Assembly: GCF_004770475.1 (NCBI RefSeq)
Contig: NZ_RQHK01000015.1
Location: 248,001-312,000, forward strand
Reading direction: 5' to 3'
From: Leptospira mtsangambouensis
GTDB taxonomy: Bacteria > Spirochaetota > Leptospiria > Leptospirales > Leptospiraceae
Length of the DNA: 64,000 nucleotides
The notes under the pieces are model-generated. The model did no database searches. It was not told where the DNA came from and saw only the letters and a list, made by a program, of their open reading frames with translations. Shown piece by piece: positions 1-11,084 of this stretch (position 1 is its first letter; each line of letters starts with the position of its first letter). The position numbers and the translations under genes were made by a program.

Positions 1-1122
1 TTTGAGAAGTTGGTTGGGTCGGGTCGTTGGAACGTCATTCGAATGATGTGGCAGTTTCATGTTTTGTTTTCCATTCTGATTTTAACCTTAGCATTTACGG
101 ATACGATTTCAATGTCCGTAGGAATTCTAACATTTGTTTGGTTGTGTTTGCCAACCCTGGTCATACAGATCATTGTGGCTTGGGGGCAAGTTGTTTTACG
201 AAAACCAAAAGCAAGTTTACTTGTGATTGGTGCATCCGCTCTATTTGTCTTAAATGCACACGATATTTTATCTTCTCTAGGAATTTTAGATTCAGTCCCA
301 AGAGCTTCCCATTGGGGATTTTTTATTTTTGTGGTTTGTCTTACACTTTATGGAGAAAATTTGTTTCGCAATTCGGAAATAAAGTATGGAACTCTACAAA
401 GAGAAATTGTCACTGCAGCAAGAATCCAAAGTGCCATCCTTCCTCCTTCCGCTCCGCATTGGGACCAAATGGATATATCTGTCCACTACCAACCATCCCA
501 TGAAGTCGGTGGGGATTTCTATGACTTTCAAGCATTAGGTGGTCGAAAATTTGGAATCCTGATTGCTGATGTGGTGGGGCATGGGTTAGGTGCATCCATC
601 ATTGCTTCTCTTTCCAAATTTGCTTTTTTTAAGGCATATAAACATTGGTCAAACCCTTCGTTTTTACTATCAGCGATGAACGAGGATTTGGTGAAAAAAT
701 CTTTTGGTCGATTTACCACTGCGACTTACTTTCATATCGATTTGGAATCTCAAAAATTTATGGTTTCGAGTGCAGGCCATCCCTCTTTTTTTCATTGGAA
801 ATCCGAATCAAATGAACTTGTGGAAATCAAACCCAAAGGAAAACCCCTTGGAATTATGCCAGGACTTACCTATGGGGAAGAAGAATATCCATTTAAGATT
901 GGTGATCAGTTTTTATTTTATACAGATGGGTTAACGGAAGAAGAAAATGCGGACCGGTTGGAATACGGAGAAAAACGTCTTGCCAAATCCTTTTTGGAAA
1001 CGATCGCCAAACAATCGATAGATCCTATGAGTAGTTTACTAGAAAACTTTCATTATTTTACAGGACTTTCTGGAGCCCCGCATGATGATATCACAGTCAT
1101 TCATTTGCATGTAAAAGCATAA
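1..1122 (+). CDS. Membrane-anchored PP2C/SpoIIE-type serine phosphatase (5'-truncated by window)
   Basis: The reading frame is open from base 1, so the gene starts upstream; the first possible in-window start is a TTG at 10. The visible N-terminal part holds several hydrophobic membrane spans that resemble the end of a 7TM sensor module. From about residue 125 there is a SpoIIE/PP2C domain with the expected acidic metal-binding motifs (EVGGDFYDF, IADVVGHG, FYTDGLTE, HDDITVI). Family knowledge: such RsbU-like phosphatases dephosphorylate STAS anti-anti-sigma proteins; two STAS proteins lie elsewhere in this window, but any pairing is inference. It converges on groEL, with a hairpin between the two genes. 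Confidence 0.85.
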   Translation, partial: FEKLVGSGRWNVIRMMWQFHVLFSILILTLAFTDTISMSVGILTFVWLCLPTLVIQIIVAWGQVVLRKPKASLLVIGASALFVLNAHDILSSLGILDSVPRASHWGFFIFVVCLTLYGENLFRNSEIKYGTLQREIVTAARIQSAILPPSAPHWDQMDISVHYQPSHEVGGDFYDFQALGGRKFGILIADVVGHGLGASIIASLSKFAFFKAYKHWSNPSFLLSAMNEDLVKKSFGRFTTATYFHIDLESQKFMVSSAGHPSFFHWKSESNELVEIKPKGKPLGIMPGLTYGEEEYPFKIGDQFLFYTDGLTEEENADRLEYGEKRLAKSFLETIAKQSIDPMSSLLENFHYFTGLSGAPHDDITVIHLHVKA

Positions 1123-1124
1123 AA

Positions 1125-1151
1125 AAAGCCTTGGATTGACTCCAAGGCTTT
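1125..1151 (-). terminator. Rho-independent terminator after groEL
   Basis: An 11-bp perfect stem (1125-1135 with 1141-1151) has a 5-base loop. On the minus strand it runs into a stretch of T, so it fits termination of groES-groEL transcription; on the plus strand the T tract is only the three bases closing the stem. It begins just after the stop of the phosphatase gene. Confidence 0.8.
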
Positions 1152-1216
1152 GGTCTTTCGATCCATCGATTTCGATAAGAGATCGACGGAACCTGGAAAG
1201 AGAATGTGCGAATGAT

Positions 1217-2869
<1,653 letters not shown>

Positions 2870-2887
2870 TTATTTCCTTCTATAAAA

Positions 2888-3178
2888 TTAGTTTGTCACA
2901 ACACCGAGGATGTCGCTTTCACGGATGATGAGTAGATCACGTCCGCCTTGTTTGATCTCTGTTCCGGAGTATTTTCCGTAGAGAACTGTATCTCCTACCT
3001 TTACTTCTAAAGGAACGAGTTTTCCGTCTTCATAACGACCTTGTCCTACTGCGATGACTTTCCCTTCTTGTGGTTTTTCTTTCGCTGTGTCCGGTACGAT
3101 GATGGATCCGATTTTTTCTTCTGACTCATTCTTTGGCTCTACGACCACTCGGTCGCCTAAAGGTTTGATTGATGCCAT
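2888..3178 (-). CDS. groS: Co-chaperonin GroES (Hsp10)
   Basis: A 96-residue protein of normal GroES length with the mobile-loop region and the conserved start ([12 protein letters not shown]). It forms the heptameric lid of the GroEL chamber. It is the first gene of groES-groEL. A plausible sigma-70 promoter and two CIRCE-like inverted repeats lie immediately upstream (3218-3308), indicating HrcA-type repression. A purine-rich ribosome site (AAGGAG) precedes the ATG. Confidence 0.99.
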   Translation of the reverse strand: MASIKPLGDRVVVEPKNESEEKIGSIIVPDTAKEKPQEGKVIAVGQGRYEDGKLVPLEVKVGDTVLYGKYSGTEIKQGGRDLLIIRESDILGVVTN

Positions 3179-3217
3179 GAGTAACTCCTTGTATGCAATC
3201 TACTAATGATTCCGAGT

Positions 3218-3244
3218 TTAGCAACAATCTGAAAAGAGTGCTAA
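3218..3244 (-). promoter_or_regulatory. CIRCE-like operator, downstream of the groES promoter
   Basis: Read on the plus strand, the arms TTAGCAACA (3218-3226) and GAGTGCTAA (3236-3244) are separated by 9 bases. This is the spacing of the HrcA-binding CIRCE element (TTAGCACTC-N9-GAGTGCTAA), with three mismatches in one arm. A longer perfect 10-bp inverted repeat (3214-3223 with 3239-3248) encloses it. It sits just after the predicted transcription start, in the 5' leader of groES. Confidence 0.8.
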
Positions 3245-3255
3245 ACTCTAGCACC

Positions 3256-3284
3256 ATAAAATGATTGCCCGAAAGAACCGTCAA
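3256..3284 (-). promoter_or_regulatory. Predicted sigma-70 promoter of groES-groEL
   Basis: On the minus strand TTGACG (3284-3279) is followed after 17 bases by TTTTAT (3261-3256). The -35 differs from consensus at one position and the -10 matches at four of six. The placement between two CIRCE-like repeats, one touching the -35 and one just after the start site, supports the call. No transcript data are available. Confidence 0.6.
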
Positions 3285-3308
3285 GCACTTTGAGCCAAAG
3301 AGTGCTAA
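3282..3308 (-). promoter_or_regulatory. Second CIRCE-like operator, overlapping the -35 of groES
   Basis: The plus-strand arms CAAGCACTT (3282-3290) and GAGTGCTAA (3300-3308) have a 9-base spacer, again the CIRCE geometry, with one perfect and one degenerate arm. The degenerate arm overlaps the -35 hexamer, so a bound repressor would block RNA polymerase directly. Confidence 0.7.
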
Positions 3309-3315
3309 TTCGTGC

Positions 3316-4899
3316 TTAGAACCCGAATAGTCCGGTTTTTTTGCGTTTAGAGCCCCGTTTGGGTGTGACCCCAAGCATTCCGAGAAGCCCTCGTGTAACC
3401 TCTTTGGCAACGGTCCGTCCCACTTCCCGAGCCAGCGGGTTTTTGGAAAGGGTTTCCACAAAACTCGGGTCTTCCTTTTCTTTGGCCCGTTTGGACTTGG
3501 TTTTTTTCTCACCTGACTCTTCTTCGGCTGCCTCGGTTTCCTCAGCGATGGTTTCCATTTTTTTAGAAAGCATTTCGTGCGCACTTTCGCGGTCGAGAGT
3601 GGTTTCGTATTTTTTAACAAGATCTGATTTTTTAATTTTGGCAGCAAGTTCGTCAGGATTCAAAGTCCCCATTCGCGAAGCTGGCGGTGCAAGGAGGGTA
3701 TGGACGAGGGGAGTGGGACTTCCTTTGGGACTAAGGGCAGTGATAAAAGCTTCCCCAATTCCCAGTGTGGTGATCACTTCTTTGGTGTCATAAAATTCTG
3801 TTTCGGGATAATTTTCAGAAGCGGTTTTGATCGCCTTGCGGTCGTTTGCTGTGAAGGCCCGCAGGGCATGTTGGATTTTTAATCCCAATTGGCCTAAAAT
3901 TTCTTTGGGTAAGTCTGTGGGAGATTGGGTACAAAAAATAATTCCCACACCTTTGGAGCGAATGAGTCGCACCATGGTTTCTAGTTGTTTCAGTAAATCA
4001 TTCGAAGCTTCGTCAAAAACTAAGTGGGCTTCATCAATGAATAAAACAAGTTTTGGTTTATCTAAATCTCCTTCTTCAGGAAAGGTCGCATAAATTTCTG
4101 TGAGTAGGGACAACATAAAAGTGGAGAATAGTCTAGGTTTGGTTTGAATGTCTGTTAGGCGAATGATGGACACATTTCCCTTTTTGGATTCTGTCTGCAA
4201 AAGATCATTCACATCAAAAGATGGTTCCCCAAAAAAATCTTCGCCTCCTTGGCCTTCGAGTTCGATCAGTTTTCGCAAAATGATGGAAATACTTTGGGAA
4301 GAAACGGTTCCGTATTCTTTTTCTAATTCCTCTTTTCCGGCATCATTGATGTATTGGAGGGCTTTTTTAAAATCTTTGGTGTCGAGGATGGGAAGACCCA
4401 AATCGTCGCAGTATTTGAAAACAAGAGAGACCACACTGCTTTGTGTATCATTTAATTCCAAAATTCGTGAAATGAGGACAGGGCCAAATTCCGCAATGGT
4501 GGCCCGAAGCCTTACTCCTGGTTCTTTGGATAAAGATAAAAATTCTACCGGATAAGAGGAAGGTTTCCAATCGATCCCAAGGGCCTTCGTTCTTTCTTTG
4601 ATTTTATCGTTTTCTTCGCCCGGTTCGGCAAGGCCCGAAAGGTCTCCCTTGATGTCCATAAGGACAACCGGAACTCCTGATGCAGATAAACCTTCGGTTA
4701 AAAGTTGTAAAGTTTTGGTTTTGCCGGTTCCTGTGGCCCCAGCAATCAGTCCGTGCCTGTTGAGAGTGGAGAGGGGGATGGAAACGGTTGCTTCCTTAAA
4801 TGTTTCTCCATCAAACACTCCGGAACCTAGGTAAAGTGCCCCTTGAGATGGATACCCTTCTTTTATTTTTGAAACAAATGCATCTGATTTTTTAGCCAT
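3316..4899 (-). CDS. HerA/YjgR-type ATPase (DUF853 family)
   Basis: The start at 4899 is chosen because a strong GGGGGAAG ribosome site lies five bases upstream; an in-frame TTG at 4947 would add 16 residues. The 527-residue protein has a Walker A motif (GATGTGKT, about residues 54-61) and a Walker B segment (LVLFIDEAH), followed by a lysine-rich charged C-terminal tail. Members of this family are predicted P-loop ATPases related to HerA/FtsK helicases; their cellular role is poorly defined. It is divergent from the hybrid kinase gene and upstream of the groESL control region on the same strand. Confidence 0.85.
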   Translation of the reverse strand: MAKKSDAFVSKIKEGYPSQGALYLGSGVFDGETFKEATVSIPLSTLNRHGLIAGATGTGKTKTLQLLTEGLSASGVPVVLMDIKGDLSGLAEPGEENDKIKERTKALGIDWKPSSYPVEFLSLSKEPGVRLRATIAEFGPVLISRILELNDTQSSVVSLVFKYCDDLGLPILDTKDFKKALQYINDAGKEELEKEYGTVSSQSISIILRKLIELEGQGGEDFFGEPSFDVNDLLQTESKKGNVSIIRLTDIQTKPRLFSTFMLSLLTEIYATFPEEGDLDKPKLVLFIDEAHLVFDEASNDLLKQLETMVRLIRSKGVGIIFCTQSPTDLPKEILGQLGLKIQHALRAFTANDRKAIKTASENYPETEFYDTKEVITTLGIGEAFITALSPKGSPTPLVHTLLAPPASRMGTLNPDELAAKIKKSDLVKKYETTLDRESAHEMLSKKMETIAEETEAAEEESGEKKTKSKRAKEKEDPSFVETLSKNPLAREVGRTVAKEVTRGLLGMLGVTPKRGSKRKKTGLFGF

Positions 4900-5062
4900 T
4901 ACTTCCCCCGAATCCTCTATTCCGTGGGGTTTCGAATCCTTCGTCAATGTTTTCTAGGGCAGAGGGAATGAGGGGAACCAATCGAAACATTCGGGACAGA
5001 AAGAATAAATTTCTCGTACTCGTACTAATATGGTTTGAGTTTTTCGAAATTCTTTTTAAGGT

Positions 5063-7480
5063 TTGGATGTGGCACGTCTCCCTATCGTTTCTCTTTCGAA
5101 ATACATTCTAATCCCTCTCTTTGTTTCTGTTTTTGTCCAATGCAATCGCTCCATACCTTCTTTGGCCCAGGCGAAGAACATTTCTGCAGGTGTTCTTGAT
5201 CTTTCCAAGGAAGATCCAAAAACTTTGGATCCCTTTCCCCTTGCCGGTGAGTGGGATGCCTTTCCGGGAGAACTCCCCGAAACAGAAGAAGAATTCAAAG
5301 CACTCGAGAATAAGGAACCTACAAAATTAGCAGTTCCCGCTTACTGGGTGAACCAAAACCTCCCCGCTCATGGTTTTGTTACATATCGTTTGAAACTAAA
5401 GGTAAACGAACCAATCAACCTAATGTTTTATTTGAGGGAAACTTCCTCTGCCTACCGGGCCTATTACCATAACGTAGAACGAGGACTTGTATTACTTGGT
5501 TCTGCAGGAAAGGTTTCCAAAACCAAAGAAGGGTCGATTGGTTATTATTTAGAAACTGCACGCTCATTTCGAGCCACTCCTTCCACAGTCATCTACTTAC
5601 AAATTTCCAATTACCTTTACTCACGAGGTGGTCCTTATTATTCCCCTGTACTCGGTGAAGTGGGAAAAACCTTGTTGTATCTAAGATTCAAAGAACGAAA
5701 AAAAGCATTTTTCTTTGCGACGTTTTTTGTCCTGGCACTTTCTCATTTGTTTCTTTTTATCCATCGTAAAAAAGACAAATCTCCTCTTTGGTTTTCCTTA
5801 CTTTGTATTTCATGGCTTGTTCGTATTTTACTCTTTGATCGAGTGTCTAGGGATTGGTTTGTGGCTTCCGATTGGCTTGAGATGTTCCAGATCCGTTTGG
5901 AATACATTGCTTTTTGTGGGATCCAAGTTTTTAGTCTTTTGTTTTTCTTTCAAAACCAAACAAACTTTTTTCCTCAAAAATACAAAAGGTATCTTTTGTT
6001 GCCAATTCTATTAGAATTTTTGGTAATTCTGACCACACCGTACGCTGTGTACACAAAACTTCTTATCTTCAGTCAAGCTTATATGGCTTTCATTCTTACC
6101 CTTGCGATGGTTGCTTCCTTTCGTTCTTGTTTAGAAAAGGAAACCAGATACATAGGAAGTATCATTTTGTTTGGGACATTCGTCATCCTTTCTGCAACAA
6201 TTTATGACTCAGTTGTCTTTTTTAAACGATGGGATTTGCCCATGCTTACTGAACTAGGGTTTGCTATTTTTTGTATGTGCCTTGCCATCGTGATTTCCAA
6301 ACAAAATGCACATACTTGGGAAACTGCCGAATACCTAACACTGAATTTACGAAAAGAAGTAGAATGGAAAACATTAGAATTAAAAAAAGAAAAAGAAAAA
6401 GCTGAAAAAACAGGAGAACTCAAGGATAAATTTATCTCCATCGTTTCTCATGACATTCGTTCTCCACTATTTGGAATTTCATCTGTTTTCAATTTGCTTA
6501 CAGAATCTCCTCCTTCCCTTTCTCCAGAAAGAGCCAAACAAGTACTAGGTGAAGCATCTACTGGACTTAAAAATATCCTCAGTATGGTTGAGGAACTTAT
6601 CAAATACTCAAGGTTCCAGAACGCATCTGTTTTTCCTGATTACCAACTTTTTGATTTTCGACAAATCACAGACCAACTGATCGAAAGAGTCCAAGAAATG
6701 GCTGGTCCAAAAAATATCACAATCATCACTCATATGGAAGAATCCTCCATTGGAATTGGAGATCCCAACCTAATCGAACATCTGATTTGGAATTTACTCA
6801 CCAATGCAGTAAAATTCACAAAAGAATCGGGAACCGTTGAAATTTCTTTAACAGAATCCAATAAACATTGGAGTTTGAAGGTAATTGATACGGGGATTGG
6901 AATGCCTCCGTATTGGGCAGAACACATTCTAGAGGAAGGATTCCTGTTCGTTAGGAAAGGTACTGCGGATGAGATGGGAGCCGGTGTTGGGATTGCTTTT
7001 TGCAAAGAAGTGGCAGAACGTCATGGAGCCGAACTCATTGTTCGCTCGGAAGAAGACCATGGAACTTCCGTTGAGTTACTCCTTCCTAACTTTGAAAAGA
7101 TTGTTTTGGTTTTGGATGACAATCCAGGTTATCGAAAACAAATCCGAAAGGTTTTAAAAGATCTACCTTGTATCCTTTGGGAAGAGGAATACCCAGACCA
7201 TGCCCTCCTTTCCGTGGGCCGTTTGAAACCTGACCTCATCATCGTGGATTATTCCATGCCAGAAAAAACCGGACTCGATTTTTTACGTGATTTGTATTCC
7301 AACTCGGAAATGGAAGAAATTCGTTCTCTCCTTGTTTCCAGTTCCCATACAGATCCTAACACTGGTTATAAACTCGAAACAACGGTGATTGAAATCGGAG
7401 GAGATGCTTTTTTAACAAAAACATCTCCTGATGAAAAAATGGTAGAAGCAGTAAAACGATTGTTAGACCTAGAAGTTTAG
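5063..7480 (+). CDS. Hybrid sensor histidine kinase with 7TM region and C-terminal receiver
   Basis: Residues about 1-26 form a lipoprotein-like signal ending in VFVQC. An extracytoplasmic domain (about 30-210) and a cluster of membrane spans (about 215-430) resemble 7TMR-DISM sensors. A dimerisation domain with phospho-acceptor His463 (SHDIRSP), an HATPase domain (NLLTNAVKFT and DTGIGM) and a receiver with phospho-acceptor Asp729 follow. The listed start is TTG; the GTG at 5069 is better spaced from AAGG (5058-5061) and may be the true start. Its stop overlaps by 4 bp the convergent response-regulator gene, a likely but unproven partner. Confidence 0.9.
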   Translation: MDVARLPIVSLSKYILIPLFVSVFVQCNRSIPSLAQAKNISAGVLDLSKEDPKTLDPFPLAGEWDAFPGELPETEEEFKALENKEPTKLAVPAYWVNQNLPAHGFVTYRLKLKVNEPINLMFYLRETSSAYRAYYHNVERGLVLLGSAGKVSKTKEGSIGYYLETARSFRATPSTVIYLQISNYLYSRGGPYYSPVLGEVGKTLLYLRFKERKKAFFFATFFVLALSHLFLFIHRKKDKSPLWFSLLCISWLVRILLFDRVSRDWFVASDWLEMFQIRLEYIAFCGIQVFSLLFFFQNQTNFFPQKYKRYLLLPILLEFLVILTTPYAVYTKLLIFSQAYMAFILTLAMVASFRSCLEKETRYIGSIILFGTFVILSATIYDSVVFFKRWDLPMLTELGFAIFCMCLAIVISKQNAHTWETAEYLTLNLRKEVEWKTLELKKEKEKAEKTGELKDKFISIVSHDIRSPLFGISSVFNLLTESPPSLSPERAKQVLGEASTGLKNILSMVEELIKYSRFQNASVFPDYQLFDFRQITDQLIERVQEMAGPKNITIITHMEESSIGIGDPNLIEHLIWNLLTNAVKFTKESGTVEISLTESNKHWSLKVIDTGIGMPPYWAEHILEEGFLFVRKGTADEMGAGVGIAFCKEVAERHGAELIVRSEEDHGTSVELLLPNFEKIVLVLDDNPGYRKQIRKVLKDLPCILWEEEYPDHALLSVGRLKPDLIIVDYSMPEKTGLDFLRDLYSNSEMEEIRSLLVSSSHTDPNTGYKLETTVIEIGGDAFLTKTSPDEKMVEAVKRLLDLEV

Positions 7481-8097
7481 ATTAACATTTGTTCTTTGGC
7501 ACGCCCAATGAGTTCCGCTACAGTTTTAGCGTTGAACCGGTCTTTTAGGCGGCCAACATGGTATTCCACTGTTCGTTTGGAAAGGCCAATCTCTGTTCCG
7601 ATTTCTTGGTAGGTTTTTCCGTGTCCAAGAAGGGTCAAAATTTGTTTTTCCTTTTTGTTTGCCACTTTCCCATCTTGGGGTTTGCGGTTGAAACTGAGTT
7701 TTAGATTTTTGGAATATACTGTTTTTCCCGATGCAATTTCGTTTAGGTTTTTTGTTAAACTGCTAAGGTCATCGCTTTTTAAAAGATATCCATCCACTCC
7801 AGCTTCAATGGCTGAATGAACAATGGGTTGTTCATCGAGCATCGTGAGGGTGACCACTTTTAAATTGGGATGTTCTTTTTTCCAATCCTTCACCATATTG
7901 AGCACGTTTTCACCCGGGATTCGCAAATCGAGTAGGACAAAGTCGGGCCTAGTATCATTTAAGAGAGGGGCAATTTGCGACGAATGTTCCGCCTCCCCCA
8001 CGACTTCAAAATCAGTCGAAGAGTTCACAACATGTTTTACGCCAACGCGCGTAACGGCGTGGTCTTCAACCAGTAATACCTTCTTTTTAGGTGTCAT
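7477..8097 (-). CDS. NarL/FixJ-type response regulator with LuxR HTH
   Basis: The ATG at 8097 is chosen for its AAAGGGAAA ribosome site and because the receiver fold starts right after it (MTPKKKVLLVEDH); longer in-frame extensions upstream look non-coding. The 206-residue protein has acidic residues E11/D12, phospho-acceptor Asp57 (LLDLRIPG), the conserved Lys (YLLKSDD) and a C-terminal LuxR helix-turn-helix (TYQEIGTEIGLSKRTVEYH). It is a DNA-binding output protein, convergent with the hybrid kinase and overlapping it by 4 bp. Targets are unknown. Confidence 0.92.
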   Translation of the reverse strand: MTPKKKVLLVEDHAVTRVGVKHVVNSSTDFEVVGEAEHSSQIAPLLNDTRPDFVLLDLRIPGENVLNMVKDWKKEHPNLKVVTLTMLDEQPIVHSAIEAGVDGYLLKSDDLSSLTKNLNEIASGKTVYSKNLKLSFNRKPQDGKVANKKEKQILTLLGHGKTYQEIGTEIGLSKRTVEYHVGRLKDRFNAKTVAELIGRAKEQMLI

Positions 8098-8284
8098 AAA
8101 TTTCCCTTTGTTTGGAACCAGGAACCTTTTGTCCCTAGCGTTTCCCCCTAGTAGACGAGGAGAATTGAAAATATTAGTACTATCCCGTCCCATTTGTCCA
8201 TAAAAAATCATGGGTCATTCTACTTAATTTTCTCTTGCAAATTCGCTAAATTCCCCCATTTTCAGAGAAATCCTAGGAGTATGA

Positions 8285-8755
8285 ATGAATACTAAAGTAG
8301 AGAGTCTCAAAAAAATATATCTCTTCCAAAAGTTAAACCAAGACGAACTGTTACACATTGCTGAAAAAATTCGGGAAGTCCACCTGCCTCCTAGAAATGT
8401 TTTGTATGATATGGGCGAAGATGCTGAGTCCATGTACATTGTGAAGTATGGAACTTTACAAATTTCCACAGCCACAAGCCACGGGGACGACGTGAACCTC
8501 ATCACCCTCGGAGAAGGGGATCACTTTGGGGAATTGCCTTTTTTTGATGATGAAAAACGTTCCGCAAAAGTAGAAGCCAAAGAAAATTCCGAACTTTATG
8601 AACTCCGTTACGCTGATTTGCACGATATGTTTTCCAAAAACAAAGAAATGGAGCTTAAATTCTATAAAGAAGTGACCCATTATTACATCCGAAGACTCCG
8701 AAAGCTAACCCATGACCTGGCATATGCTCGGGAGCTTAGGAAACGATTCGCGTAA
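8285..8755 (+). CDS. Single-domain cyclic-nucleotide-binding protein
   Basis: A 156-residue protein made almost wholly of one CNB/CRP-type beta-barrel followed by a short helical tail. The phosphate-binding cassette is intact (FGELPFF then KRSAKV, with the key Glu and Arg), so cAMP or cGMP binding is plausible. There is no helix-turn-helix, so it is not a CRP-type activator; it may act through protein contacts. A CTAGGAG ribosome site precedes the start. It stands alone, divergent from the response regulator. Confidence 0.88.
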   Translation: MNTKVESLKKIYLFQKLNQDELLHIAEKIREVHLPPRNVLYDMGEDAESMYIVKYGTLQISTATSHGDDVNLITLGEGDHFGELPFFDDEKRSAKVEAKENSELYELRYADLHDMFSKNKEMELKFYKEVTHYYIRRLRKLTHDLAYARELRKRFA

Positions 8756-8904
8756 GTCCACAAAGAGACAAAATTCATACAAATCGGGATTTTTTATCGA
8801 CTACTATCGAAAAAACCTTTTCCATTCCTCAGTTTCTACTTAATACAGCTAAGGAATGGGTTTCGGAATCCGATACTATTTACGTAGGCAGGGAGAAGGA
8901 ATGC

Positions 8905-9144
8905 ATGGTGGACCCCGAAATCCTAACCGAGAAGATCGTAACACAAAATAAGACCTTCTTGGTGGATTTGAAGAAAAACCAGGCTGGATTCTACCTGAAA
9001 GTATCGGAATGGTCGAATAGCAAAAAATCCTCGATCTTTCTTCCGGCAGAAGGAATCGATCGTATGATCGAAATCTTGAATCAATTTAAAAGCCGGATAT
9101 CCGATAATGAGAATACGAAAGACCCGGAGTTAGGAGCCTTTTAG
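8905..9144 (+). CDS. PUR-domain (DUF3276) nucleic-acid-binding protein
   Basis: A 79-residue protein with the core pattern of bacterial PUR-alpha proteins (KTFLVDLKKNQAGFYLKVSE, then a basic Ser-rich turn and an IFLPAEG strand with an amphipathic helix). Borrelia BpuR, of the same family, binds DNA and RNA and regulates gene expression. An AGAAGGA site precedes the ATG. It lies 11 bases before flaA2, so it is probably co-transcribed with the sheath genes, which hints at a role in their expression (inference). Confidence 0.8.
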   Translation: MVDPEILTEKIVTQNKTFLVDLKKNQAGFYLKVSEWSNSKKSSIFLPAEGIDRMIEILNQFKSRISDNENTKDPELGAF

Positions 9145-9155
9145 GAGTGAGTTTC

Positions 9156-9872
9156 ATGGGGAAATTAGGAATGACCAAACTGTTGTTAGGCCTCTTCCTT
9201 TCAATAGGAATGTTGTACGCACAGGCAGATACTGGCGGACAAAATACAGCTAACACTGCAAATGATGAGGATAGCCCTCTTAGAAAAATCGTTTTAGATG
9301 ATTTTGAAGAGGCTGAGGATTGGAGAGTAAAAGCTACCACTCCACTCGGAGAAACAAGAACTTTGAAACTCGTTCAACGCGGGCTCATCAAAGATGTATT
9401 CGATGAAAAAACTGTTCCAGAAGATGGCGGTGATAAAGTCGAAAAGAACCATATTTTAGGAGTCAAAACACATTTTGCTGCTAAAGGTTTGGATCGGGTT
9501 GAATTATCCCCTCCACATGAATACATCATCAAAGGGAAAGTAAGACAAATCTCTGTTTGGGTTCTCGGAAGAAAATACAGACATACTTTATTTGCAAAAT
9601 TTAGAGATTATAAAGACGTAACACATAATATCCGTTTGGGTCGTTTGGATTTCTTCGGATGGAGAAAACTGACTGCGACCATTCCAGGTTTTATTCCACA
9701 AAGTACAAGATTTGCACTTTTAGATAAAAACCTTCATTTCGTTTCTCTTTTTGTGACATCTGATGTTCACGAAGTAGCAGGGGACTTTTACTTTTATGTA
9801 GATGACCTCCAAGTGAGAACCGACAGATCCGAAGCAAAATACCCTGGATCTGAAATTAAGGACAATTGGTAA
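9156..9872 (+). CDS. flaA2: Endoflagellar filament sheath protein FlaA2
   Basis: The ATG at 9156 is chosen because AGGAG lies eight bases upstream; the GTG at 9147 overlaps that site. The 238-residue precursor has a signal peptide ([17 protein letters not shown]) suited to periplasmic export, where spirochaete flagella lie. The body has the FlaA pattern: a DDFEEAEDW start, then [21 protein letters not shown] and a terminal beta strand [10 protein letters not shown]. The name follows the known flaA2-flaA1 gene order of Leptospira. flaA1 follows after 16 bases. Confidence 0.88.
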   Translation: MGKLGMTKLLLGLFLSIGMLYAQADTGGQNTANTANDEDSPLRKIVLDDFEEAEDWRVKATTPLGETRTLKLVQRGLIKDVFDEKTVPEDGGDKVEKNHILGVKTHFAAKGLDRVELSPPHEYIIKGKVRQISVWVLGRKYRHTLFAKFRDYKDVTHNIRLGRLDFFGWRKLTATIPGFIPQSTRFALLDKNLHFVSLFVTSDVHEVAGDFYFYVDDLQVRTDRSEAKYPGSEIKDNW

Positions 9873-9888
9873 GCGGGAGAAAGGAACA

Positions 9889-10875
9889 ATGGAAAACAAA
9901 AAAACAAAAATCCTAACATTACTTGCTCTATCGTCCATCGCATTGATTGGTTTTGCCCAAGCACAATACAAAGTATCCAATGGAGTGGCAACACCAATTG
10001 GAAACGATATTGGAGCTCTGGAACTTAAAGCCATTACTATTGAATCTTGGGACTCTCCCGTTTCTTCTGCGCCATTTGGCTGGGAAGTGTTCACTGATAA
10101 AGATGGTGTGAACAAAGATGGTACAGGGGACATGAAATATGATGAGAACAATAAATATTCACCTGTTCTCAATGACCCTGTGAAATCTCCTCTTGTGATG
10201 AGAGAAGTGAAACTGATTCCTGGAAAACCGGGAGACGTGAAAAACGTAGATGCGGGAAATGCAAAAGTTTTGGCTGTGAAGTTTCAATTCACTTTTCCTG
10301 GAAATAACGTAGTAACGGTTCGCCCTCCGCGTGCTCCAGAATATGAAGTCACTCGTGCAAGACCTTATATCGATGCAGACAACAAAAAGAAAATCGAAAA
10401 AGTTTACGGAATTGAAGCTCCAGGAAATGTGAAAGCAATTTCCGTTTGGGTTCTTGGCCGTGGTAACGAATACGATTTAGAAGGCTGGATCGAAGACTAC
10501 AATGGCAATAGCCATATTTTCCCTTTCGGATCCTTGGACTTTGTGGGTTGGAGACCTCTCCACATCATCATCCCTCCAGGAATTCCGCAAGAGGCAAATG
10601 CTTTCCCTGCGACAAGAAACCTGATCTTCAAGCAGTTTAAGATTCGTTCCAGACACAACACAGGGCCTGAAGCAGTATATCTCTTCTTTGATGAACTCCG
10701 TGTCCTAGCGGATACTTTTGAAGTTCATTTTGATGGGGCAAACCTTGACTTTGACGAAGAAGATTGTAAAAGCAAAGTTAAGATGGAGCAAATGCTTCAA
10801 AAGTCCGGAGCCATCTCCACAGGAGCAAAAATTCGTGATTGTGGTGGAAGCAACGGTTCGTCCCAAAACAAGTAG
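9889..10875 (+). CDS. flaA1: Endoflagellar filament sheath protein FlaA1
   Basis: A 328-residue precursor with signal peptide ([15 protein letters not shown], probable cleavage before QYKVS). It shares the FlaA landmarks of its neighbour ([49 protein letters not shown]), so the pair is paralogous. It has a longer N-terminal insert and a C-terminal tail with two cysteines. FlaA proteins coat or asymmetrically decorate the periplasmic filament core and shape its curvature. An AGAAAGGA site precedes the start. A strong terminator follows. Confidence 0.9.
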   Translation: MENKKTKILTLLALSSIALIGFAQAQYKVSNGVATPIGNDIGALELKAITIESWDSPVSSAPFGWEVFTDKDGVNKDGTGDMKYDENNKYSPVLNDPVKSPLVMREVKLIPGKPGDVKNVDAGNAKVLAVKFQFTFPGNNVVTVRPPRAPEYEVTRARPYIDADNKKKIEKVYGIEAPGNVKAISVWVLGRGNEYDLEGWIEDYNGNSHIFPFGSLDFVGWRPLHIIIPPGIPQEANAFPATRNLIFKQFKIRSRHNTGPEAVYLFFDELRVLADTFEVHFDGANLDFDEEDCKSKVKMEQMLQKSGAISTGAKIRDCGGSNGSSQNK

Positions 10876-10918
10876 AATCCTCACTCACTCTAAAGAAAGG
10901 TTCCTTAGGAACCAAAGA

Positions 10919-10945
10919 AAACCCAGCCAATCGGCTGGGTTTTTT
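10919..10945 (+). terminator. Rho-independent terminator after flaA1
   Basis: The stem ACCCAGCC (10921-10928) pairs with GGCTGGGT (10933-10940) across a 4-base loop and is followed by a T run. A second small hairpin (GGTTCC/GGAACC, 10899-10913) lies just upstream. Confidence 0.9.
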
Positions 10946-11084
10946 GACTTTACAGAATCGAACGGACCTGAAAAATGAACTCTAGGACTGTTCTTTTTGC
11001 GGATTCATCGCTAAATTTACCGTAACAACTTTATAGGAACAATGAACACCCTTTATTGGAAATACGAAGAGGGAGATTCTTTTC

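Noticed and set aside
3126..3647. Long open frame of 173 residues opposite or overlapping the HerA gene and groES leader
   Set aside because: It is Lys/Pro/Arg-rich, runs through the CIRCE and promoter region and out of frame with HerA; a shadow frame.
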